Assembly: GCA_016788945.1 (NCBI GenBank)
Contig: JAEUSA010000156.1
Coordinates: forward strand, 1-21,418
Direction of reading: 5' to 3'
Length of the DNA: 21,418 bases
Origin: Leptospiraceae bacterium
Lineage (GTDB): Bacteria > Spirochaetota > Leptospiria > Turneriellales > Turneriellaceae
The translations under genes and the position numbers were made by a program. Numbering within the stretch: the stretch's first letter is position 1; every line of letters starts with the position of its first letter. The notes under the pieces are model-generated. The model saw only the letters and a program-made list of their open reading frames with translations, was not told the DNA's origin and did not search any database. Of this stretch, positions 15,861 to 21,418 are shown piece by piece.

Positions 15861-16067
15861 ATGGCAGCATTCGCTACCGGTGACAAGGTCAAGATCAACA
15901 AGCCTCCGCATATTTTCGAAGGCGTCATCATCATGCCGGGCGCCCCGGCAGAAATCAAAACCATCAATGCCGATGGTAGCTATGACCTGCTTTACTACGA
16001 CCGTGAAATGATGCCGCATACGATGCCGGGCATAAAGGCATCGGAAATTGAACCGCTGGGAGCCTGA
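15861..16067 (+). CDS. Small 68-aa protein, likely SH3/KOW-like beta fold, unknown
   Basis: A 68-aa ORF in the 25-nt and 1-nt spaced gap between two solid genes on the same strand, so it is very likely real. MAAFATGDKVKINKPPHIFEGVIIMPG followed by IKTINADGSYDLLYYDREMMPH and a short end KASEIEPLG gives the strand-turn-strand pattern of a small SH3/KOW-type barrel (G-D-x-V, then EGVI, then SYDLLYY). No signal peptide. I know no specific family. Small acidic/neutral composition gives no further hint; it may bind RNA or protein, but that is not supported by anything beyond the fold guess. Confidence 0.65.
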   Translation: MAAFATGDKVKINKPPHIFEGVIIMPGAPAEIKTINADGSYDLLYYDREMMPHTMPGIKASEIEPLGA

Positions 16068-16068
16068 G

Positions 16069-16848
16069 ATGACAACCGCACAAGAAATGTTTTTATCGCT
16101 GATTGGTGAGGCGACCGCAATCAGCAAAGAGGTGTCGCGCCGCTACTTCAAAAAGCCGCTTGATCAGATTGGCATGGTCAGCAAATCAGACGCCTCCCCC
16201 GTGACCGCAGCAGACCTCGAAATCGAGGCAAAATTGCGCGAACTGATCGCCGGCAAATTTCCGGCGCATGGAATTATCGGTGAGGAGCACGGCAATACCA
16301 ACACCGATGCAGAATTTGTCTGGGTATTAGATCCCATTGATGGTACAAAAAGTTTTATCTCGGGTGTACCGCTGTTCACGACGCTCGTCGCGCTGATGCA
16401 ACAGGGAAAGCCGGTGTGCGGCGCAATCTACCAGCCGATTCTCGACGAGCTGGTGTGGGGTAACAACAACGAATGTTTTTTTAACGGCAAACCGACACGC
16501 ATCCGCGAGACCAAATCGCTCGCCGACGCGACGATGCTCGTCACCGATGCGCGCCATGTCAGCGAACACCATCCGAGCGCCGCATTTAACGCTCTCGCAG
16601 CCGATGTCAAATTCTGGCGCACTTGGGCCGATGGTTACGGATATGCACTGATGGCGACGGGGTACGCCGACATCATGATCGACCCTGTCATGAACCCATG
16701 GGATATCATGGCAGTCGTGCCGGTGGTACGCGGTGCCGGTGGAGTCGTCACCGATTTTGCCGGTGGCGACGCCGTGTCGGCGAAATCGCTCGTTGCGGCA
16801 TCGCCTTTACTGCATGCACAGGTGCTCAGGCGCTTGGGCAATGCTTAG
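16069..16848 (+). CDS. hisN: Inositol-monophosphatase-superfamily phosphatase, HisN-like (histidinol-phosphatase candidate)
   Basis: A 259-aa Mg-dependent phosphatase of the IMPase superfamily. GGGAG at 16058-16062, 6 nt before the ATG, is a good ribosome site, so the ATG at 16069 was preferred over longer forms. Metal ligands are visible: Glu72 in IIGEEHG, Asp88 and Asp91 in VLDPIDGTKSF, Asp212 in NPWDIMA. FISGVPLFTTLVAL and WADGYGYALMATGYADIMID resemble HisN-type histidinol-phosphatases, the last step but one of histidine synthesis, better than inositol or CysQ-type enzymes. No other his gene is in the window, so inositol-phosphate or PAP phosphatase activity is possible. It overlaps the kinase gene by 8 nt. 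Confidence 0.75.
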   Translation: MTTAQEMFLSLIGEATAISKEVSRRYFKKPLDQIGMVSKSDASPVTAADLEIEAKLRELIAGKFPAHGIIGEEHGNTNTDAEFVWVLDPIDGTKSFISGVPLFTTLVALMQQGKPVCGAIYQPILDELVWGNNNECFFNGKPTRIRETKSLADATMLVTDARHVSEHHPSAAFNALAADVKFWRTWADGYGYALMATGYADIMIDPVMNPWDIMAVVPVVRGAGGVVTDFAGGDAVSAKSLVAASPLLHAQVLRRLGNA

Positions 16849-19177
16849 AAACCTGCTCAATTTTCGCTTTCGCCTGACCGCGGCGATCTTCTTGGTCGCG
16901 GTGGGTGCCACACTCACGGGCCTTGCCTATTATTACCAGATCGCTTCGAAGCGCATCTGGTCGCAGATGACGAACCGCGTGAAAGATTATGGCAAAATAG
17001 GCGCTTCTCTCTTCACCGAGCAGGATATCAAACTGCTCACAAAACTTGACGCCGATCTCAATGCCGCCGCGCGCTCGAATACTCTGCCCGGTGCGAACGG
17101 CCCGTCTCTTCGCGCGCTCGCCGATGATGAAAAAAATGCCATTCTGCGCAAGACCAGCTTTCAGCTGCTGGTGCAAAAATTACGACGGCTGCGCTATTCA
17201 TCGGGCCATACGCCGGTACACGAATCGACGCTGCCCGCAGTCTCGTCGGGCAATGGCAGCCGGCCGCTGATACACCGTGTATGGATCGCCGGTGTCAAAA
17301 TGCATCAGGTCGCACCGGAATTTCTGCGCGTCTTATGCGCCGATGAATTCGAAGAGATCGATCGTAACAGCAATAACCGCATCGACCCTGAAGAGACGAT
17401 CTATCACATTGGTGACGTGTTCAATGGTCGCGGGCAAGCGGGAATTACCGCAGCCCTCGCCGGTGAAATGGCCGTCGGCAGCGGCTACCGCAAAGAATAT
17501 TCGGGTGCCTATATCACGGGTTATACACCGATTAAGAATGCAAAAGGCATCACGGTTGCCATTCTGATCGTCGACTTTTCGGCCGCGAGTGAATTCGATG
17601 CGCTGTTTGGCCTCAAAGTAACGGGATATTACATCATCATCGGCGTACTGCTATTTTCGATTGCGGCCGCGTCGGTGACCAGCCGTTTTTTGCTGAAGCC
17701 GCTCGATACGATACAGCAGGCGGCGATACGCATCGGCCAAAGGGATTTTTCCGTACGCATCGAGACAAAGTATACCGATGAACTTGCCGACCTTGCCTAC
17801 GCGATCAACCTGATGGCGCATGAATTGGGCGAATATTCGACCAACATGGAAAAGCGCATCGCGACGCGCACGGGAGAAATTTCCGGAATTCTTGATGCCC
17901 TCGAACAGGGCTTGCTCACCGTCGATGCCATGGGAACCATACAGGGGGAATATTCGCGGCAAACGCTGTCCATTTTCGGCGTCACAGAAATTGCCCAGCG
18001 CAAGTTCAGTTCTCTATTCTCTGACGAAAAACTCGCGGCTTCGGTAGATAAATTTCTCGAAGTATCTTTTTCGGGCCAGAACATCAGCAGGCAAATGCTC
18101 GATAAGGCCAATCCGCTACGCGAAATCGCCTATACCAACGCCAACGGAGAAATACGGCATCTGCGCTTCACGTTCAGACCGTTGAACACCGCAGGCGACC
18201 AAGCCTTTTCGCGCCTTCTCGTGAGCATTGTCGATGACACGCTCAACTATTCATTGCGCGAAAAAATCCATCTTGCCGAAGCCGATAAACGTGATGAATT
18301 TGATCTTTTGCTCAACCTTGTACAGGTACCCCCGCGCATTCTCGAAAATTTTATCGAACAACAAAAAGCTTATTTGAAACAGGGCAAGGCGCTAATATCG
18401 GGATTCGATGCTGCGCCAGGCAGTGATTTTTCCGACTTTTCGCGGCAGGTACATGCGCTCAAGGGCAATGCACTGCAACTTGGTTTTTCGGGTCTTTCGG
18501 GACTGTTGCACGAACTCGAAACCTACCTGCAGGCAAAAACCGCCGGTGGAGCGCAGGACGAGCGGTACCTGCGGCATGTCATTTCACGCTGTATCAATGA
18601 TTCCGAACGCCTGATCATCGATCGCGATAAACTCATCACGCGGATACGTAAACTGGTCGCCCCCGCACCCGATGATCCGCTGACCGAAATACGGCAATTG
18701 CGCCGGTTCTGGATCAGCCAGATCGAGCAGAAAGCGGCCGAGAAAGAGGTGCCCGCCGAGGCGATCGTCGATTTTGCAGCGGGCACCGAAACCGCCCTGC
18801 ATCTGCTGCACAATACGCTGGTGCAGCTGTTGCGCAATACGTTTGCGCACGGCATCGAATCGACCAGCGAGCGCCTCGAGCGCGGCCGGGGGCCCGACCT
18901 CATCATCAAAATCGGCTCCGAACGCCGCAATAACGAAATTACCGTAACCTACAGCGAAGACGGCAAAGGCTTCAGCACGCTTGCCGACGGAGAAACGGTG
19001 TCTCTGGAAACCCTGCTCCAAAAGAGATTGACGGCACCAAAGAAATCCATAACGCTCGAATCTGGTCGCGGACTCGGTATGGAATACATCATGGCAACGA
19101 TCCATAAGTTGGGCGGCAAAGCGACTGTTTCGGCCTTTGGCGGATTGACGACCTTCACAATACAGCTTCCGGAATAG
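16841..19177 (+). CDS. Membrane CheA-like histidine kinase: Cache-like sensor with EF-hand loop, HAMP, PAS, HPt, HATPase
   Basis: A 778-aa protein starting with ATG inside the hisN 3' end (8-nt overlap). Membrane spans about 13-33 and 259-280 bound an extracytoplasmic sensor (34-258) that ends YITGYTPIKNAKGITVAILIVDF split as a Cache-like strand pair. Within it, 174-185 (DRNSNNRIDPEE) is a full EF-hand-type loop: Asp1, Asn3, Asn5, Ile8, Asp9, Glu12. Then HAMP (281-333), a PAS-like region (344-470), an HPt domain with phospho-acceptor His538 in VHALKGNA, and a CheA-type HATPase with N-box LLRNTFAHGIES (N666), G1 EDGKG (706-710) and G2 SGRGLGM (741-747). It lacks HisKA and a CheW/P5 domain, so it is CheA-like but not receptor-array bound. 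The usual CheA Asp in the N-box (RNxxDHG) is Ala here. The adjacent receiver and CheX-like genes are the likely partners. Confidence 0.87.
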   Translation: MLRNLLNFRFRLTAAIFLVAVGATLTGLAYYYQIASKRIWSQMTNRVKDYGKIGASLFTEQDIKLLTKLDADLNAAARSNTLPGANGPSLRALADDEKNAILRKTSFQLLVQKLRRLRYSSGHTPVHESTLPAVSSGNGSRPLIHRVWIAGVKMHQVAPEFLRVLCADEFEEIDRNSNNRIDPEETIYHIGDVFNGRGQAGITAALAGEMAVGSGYRKEYSGAYITGYTPIKNAKGITVAILIVDFSAASEFDALFGLKVTGYYIIIGVLLFSIAAASVTSRFLLKPLDTIQQAAIRIGQRDFSVRIETKYTDELADLAYAINLMAHELGEYSTNMEKRIATRTGEISGILDALEQGLLTVDAMGTIQGEYSRQTLSIFGVTEIAQRKFSSLFSDEKLAASVDKFLEVSFSGQNISRQMLDKANPLREIAYTNANGEIRHLRFTFRPLNTAGDQAFSRLLVSIVDDTLNYSLREKIHLAEADKRDEFDLLLNLVQVPPRILENFIEQQKAYLKQGKALISGFDAAPGSDFSDFSRQVHALKGNALQLGFSGLSGLLHELETYLQAKTAGGAQDERYLRHVISRCINDSERLIIDRDKLITRIRKLVAPAPDDPLTEIRQLRRFWISQIEQKAAEKEVPAEAIVDFAAGTETALHLLHNTLVQLLRNTFAHGIESTSERLERGRGPDLIIKIGSERRNNEITVTYSEDGKGFSTLADGETVSLETLLQKRLTAPKKSITLESGRGLGMEYIMATIHKLGGKATVSAFGGLTTFTIQLPE

Positions 19178-19180
19178 CGC

Positions 19181-19564
19181 ATGCAGATTCTTATTGTCGA
19201 TGATTCAGAACTGATGCGCACCATTGTGGAGCAGGTTATTGTTGATAACCTGAAAGAAGCTGCGGCGCAGATCGGCTTTCACCACGCGGCGAACGGCAAA
19301 GACGCCATGGACATATTTCAGGATAAAAAAATAGATCTCATCTTTCTTGATTGGAATATGCCGGTTCTCGACGGCGTGGAATTCGTACGCGAAATACGCA
19401 TGAACGGCAGCAAAGTACCCATTGTCATGATCACTTCGGTCACCGACAGTGAAAAAATACTGCAGGCCGCCGCCGCCGGGGTGAATAGTTATGTAGAAAA
19501 GCCAATCCGCGGCCCCGCGCTGTGGGATCAAATCGGGATGTTCTTCAGGCATGCTGGATTTTGA
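19181..19564 (+). CDS. Single-domain CheY-like response regulator
   Basis: A 127-aa receiver with no output domain. The acidic pocket Asp7-Asp8 (LIVDDSELMR), phospho-acceptor Asp57 (FLDWNMPVLDG), Thr85 (VMITSV) and Lys107 (VEKPIRG) are all present, so it should be phosphorylated. The upstream kinase stops 3 nt before, and its HPt-based architecture suits transfer to such a receiver. With no DNA-binding domain it must act by protein contact, perhaps on a flagellar motor or on another kinase or cyclase. It overlaps the CheX-like gene by 14 nt, suggesting that dephosphorylation by that partner is tightly coupled. Confidence 0.93.
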   Translation: MQILIVDDSELMRTIVEQVIVDNLKEAAAQIGFHHAANGKDAMDIFQDKKIDLIFLDWNMPVLDGVEFVREIRMNGSKVPIVMITSVTDSEKILQAAAAGVNSYVEKPIRGPALWDQIGMFFRHAGF

Positions 19565-19994
19565 AATATTCTCGGCGGCGCTTCGGCATGTCTTCGCCGA
19601 TTTTATCGGCCTGAAAGACCTGACGAGCGAGCTCATACCCGCACCGCCGGAAAAATTCCAGCATGTGACGGCAAAAATCGACCTGTCGGGCGATGTGGCA
19701 GGCACTCTCTGGCTGAATATTTCTGACCCGGGAATCAAACTGGCGATGGAAAAACTGCAGATTCCAAATTCTGACGAAGACCGCATGCTGATGGATACTG
19801 CCGGCGAACTGCTGAACATTATTGTCGGCTCTGCGCAGCGCAACTCTCAGGACCGTTATGATTTTTCTCTGCCGAGTGCATATAAGGGCGATGGTTACCC
19901 CGTGCGGTTTGAAGAGAACTCACAAAAGACCACACGACGTTTCATCTTCGAAAACTTTGAAGCGATTCTGATTCTCGAACAGCTGCCCACCTAA
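19551..19994 (+). CDS. CheX-like CheY-P phosphatase
   Basis: A 147-aa protein of the CheC/CheX/FliY class, which speeds dephosphorylation of CheY. The active pattern Glu-x-x-Asn is seen in DTAGELLNIIVGSAQ (Glu86, Asn89), followed by the CheX-type YDFSLPSAYKG segment. CheX usually has ELxNxIxGxAK, so the match is good except that the terminal Lys is Gln here. The first half (LSGDVAGTLWLNISD) gives the beta strands of the fold. It starts inside the 3' end of the receiver gene (14-nt overlap), and the receiver is its obvious substrate. The stop codon lies within a 14-bp palindrome. Confidence 0.83.
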   Translation: MLDFEIFSAALRHVFADFIGLKDLTSELIPAPPEKFQHVTAKIDLSGDVAGTLWLNISDPGIKLAMEKLQIPNSDEDRMLMDTAGELLNIIVGSAQRNSQDRYDFSLPSAYKGDGYPVRFEENSQKTTRRFIFENFEAILILEQLPT

Positions 19995-20003
19995 TGCATT
20001 AGG
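19990..20003. repeat. 14-bp perfect palindrome across the cheX-like stop codon
   Basis: CCTAATGCATTAGG is a perfect palindrome containing the TAA stop. It opens the dnaA upstream region. A palindrome of this length is expected about once by chance in a window this size, so function is not claimed. Confidence 0.3.
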
Positions 20004-20143
20004 GTGCGCTTTCGCGGAACAATAATGTGACATAATACTTGTTTCAAAAATTCACATCAATCCCGCAGAAAAACACCGCGTTTCACGCCTAATCGCCACG
20101 CGCTGTACTTGAATTTCTGGATTGAATTCAGGGAATTCCCCAT
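19995..20143 (+). promoter_or_regulatory. dnaA upstream intergenic region
   Basis: 149 bp without a gene, between the CheX-like stop and the dnaA ATG. CATAAT (20031-20036) is a plausible -10 element without a clear -35. Two TTGAATT copies (20109-20115 and 20123-20129) precede a perfect GGGAATTCCC palindrome (20131-20140) next to the start codon; AGGG at 20130-20133 may be the ribosome site. I found no TTATCCACA-type DnaA box on either strand here, so any origin boxes probably lie elsewhere, for example downstream of dnaA outside the window. Confidence 0.5.
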
Positions 20144-21418
20144 ATGCATTTTTCCGATACTTTAACCGCACAAAACAGTGCAGAGATGGCCGGCTCGCTG
20201 AATCTCGTTTGGCTGACCCTTAAGGAGCAATTACGGAAAAAAATACCTTCTCAGGTATTTTCGGTTTTTTTCGCCGATGTCAACGCGGCCATTGAAGGAG
20301 AAAATCTTGTCCTCTATTGCAGTAACGCAGAGATTGAACGACACCTACAGGGCCAGTACAGAAGGCAAATTGCCGACGAAGCGCAGAAACTTGGCTTTCA
20401 CGGCGAAATACTGTTCAAAACAACAACGGCGGCGCCGGTCAGCAAACCAGATCGCCCCGCCGCTGCGAAGAACCAGCGCTCCGAAACGGCATATCCCAAC
20501 CGTATCGATCTGAATCCGCACTATACGTTTGATCGTTTTATCAAGGGGCCATCGAATGAGCATGCGTATTCAGCCGCACTCGGCGCCGCTGAAAAACCCA
20601 ACGATTACCATAACCCGCTCTATATTTATGGCGGCGTCGGCCTCGGCAAAACCCACCTGATGATGGCCATCGGCAACCACGTACAAACGAAATATCCGTG
20701 GCTTAAAGTAAAGTATTGCCCGTCGGAAATTTTCCAGAGCGATCTGATCGAAGCGATGAAAGACAAAAATCTTTCGTACTTCAGAACCCGCTACCGCAGC
20801 GTCGACGTATTTCTACTCGATGATGTGCAGTTTATCAGCAAGAATGCGGATTTTACCCAAGAAGAAATTTTCCATACGTTTAACTATTTTTATCAGAACA
20901 AGAAGCAGATCGTTATTTCAGCCGACCGCCCTCCTCAGGCACTGCCGCAGCTGCACGATCGCCTGCAGAGTCGTTTTCAGCAGGGCCTGATCGTCGATGT
21001 GAAGTCGCCGAATTTTGAAACACGTATGGCAATTCTCACGACCAAAGCGCAGGAATCGCGTATGGAAATTGGCCATGACGTACTGAAATACCTTGCCACG
21101 CGCTTTACTTCACAGGTGCGGCCGATGGAGGCCGCTCTCAGTATTCTTCAATTCACCTCGGAGCACGAAAAACGCCCTATCGATCTGCAGATGGCGAAAA
21201 TGTCACTGAAGGCCCTGCCGCAAGAAAACGGCATCCACCAGGTTACCATACAGGATATTCTGCGCGTGGTATCACGGACGTTACACGTCGATGAAGCATT
21301 GATTGTGAGCGCCAACCGTACGGAACAAGTCGCTCTGGCGAGGCACGTGTGTATGTATCTTGCTAAAAGCCTGATTCAAGGTGCGACGCTGAGCTTTATT
21401 GCCGGCGCATTCGGTAAG
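20144..21418 (+). CDS. dnaA: Chromosomal replication initiator DnaA, partial (3' end off the window)
   Basis: DnaA binds origin boxes and opens oriC for replication. 425 codons are present and the window cuts the gene inside domain IV. Domain I spans about 20-92 (VWLTLKEQLRKKIPSQVFSV), a short Pro/Ala/Lys linker (domain II) is about 93-120, and the AAA+ domain III begins at NPHYTFDRFIKG. Walker A is GGVGLGKT (163-170), Walker B VFLLDDVQF (222-230), sensor I ISADRPP, and the box VII/Arg-finger region LHDRLQSRFQQGL (270-282). Domain IV starts at about 367; the visible part reaches RHVCMYLAKSLIQGATLSFIAGAFGK, just before the DnaA signature helix (RDHxTV in known proteins). An ATG at 20186 (residue 15) is an alternative start. 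The first ATG lies 10 nt after AGGG. Confidence 0.96.
   Translation, partial: MHFSDTLTAQNSAEMAGSLNLVWLTLKEQLRKKIPSQVFSVFFADVNAAIEGENLVLYCSNAEIERHLQGQYRRQIADEAQKLGFHGEILFKTTTAAPVSKPDRPAAAKNQRSETAYPNRIDLNPHYTFDRFIKGPSNEHAYSAALGAAEKPNDYHNPLYIYGGVGLGKTHLMMAIGNHVQTKYPWLKVKYCPSEIFQSDLIEAMKDKNLSYFRTRYRSVDVFLLDDVQFISKNADFTQEEIFHTFNYFYQNKKQIVISADRPPQALPQLHDRLQSRFQQGLIVDVKSPNFETRMAILTTKAQESRMEIGHDVLKYLATRFTSQVRPMEAALSILQFTSEHEKRPIDLQMAKMSLKALPQENGIHQVTIQDILRVVSRTLHVDEALIVSANRTEQVALARHVCMYLAKSLIQGATLSFIAGAFGK

Noticed and set aside
16733..16840. Longer N-terminus for the kinase
   Set aside because: It would overlap hisN by over 100 nt; the ATG at 16841 starts right before the first membrane span.
20131..20140. 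GGGAATTCCC palindrome as a proven operator
   Set aside because: Ten-base palindromes are frequent by chance; reported only as part of the dnaA upstream region.

Overview
The window reads as chromosomal DNA from a two-membrane (diderm) bacterium. I infer a spirochaete of the Leptospirales, possibly Turneriella-like. The reasons are several predicted outer-membrane barrels, lipoproteins with relaxed spirochaete-type lipoboxes, a menaquinone gene of the futalosine pathway (used by Leptospira), and moderately GC-rich sequence. No species can be named from sequence alone. Coding is dense, with short or overlapping gene junctions. I saw no insertion sequence, phage gene, CRISPR array, tRNA or rRNA.

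Left block (1-4896): a partial PorV/UPF0164-like outer-membrane protein runs off the left edge on the minus strand, from a TTG start with a good ribosome site. Divergent from it runs a plus-strand group: a second predicted outer-membrane barrel, MqnC (radical SAM, menaquinone), an enoyl-CoA hydratase, and a protein matching the FFLEELY-motif family.

Minus-strand operon (8804 down to 4879): a small secreted PsbP/DUF1795-like protein, then an unusually large SppA protease with a PorV-like barrel region at its N-terminus, then a nitrilase-superfamily amidase resembling the glutaminase domain of NAD synthetase. It converges on the left block with an 18-nt tail-to-tail coding overlap.

Middle (8883-11465): citrate synthase with a hairpin abutting its start codon, a convergent YraN-like nuclease-fold protein, and a divergent lipoprotein whose body carries methyltransferase-like motifs.

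Right block (11562-19994): ten tightly spaced plus-strand genes that look like one transcription unit. It opens with SUF iron-sulfur assembly (sufB, sufC, a short sufD, sufT) with no cysteine desulfurase. It continues with a LEA-2 domain lipoprotein, a 68-aa SH3-like protein and a HisN-like phosphatase. It ends in a three-gene signalling cassette: a membrane CheA-like kinase with an EF-hand-like loop in its outer sensor domain, a CheY-like receiver and a CheX-like phosphatase. After a 149-bp intergenic region comes dnaA, cut by the right edge just before its signature helix, so the window ends near a likely replication-origin region. The most unusual items are the barrel-SppA fusion and the EF-hand kinase cassette.
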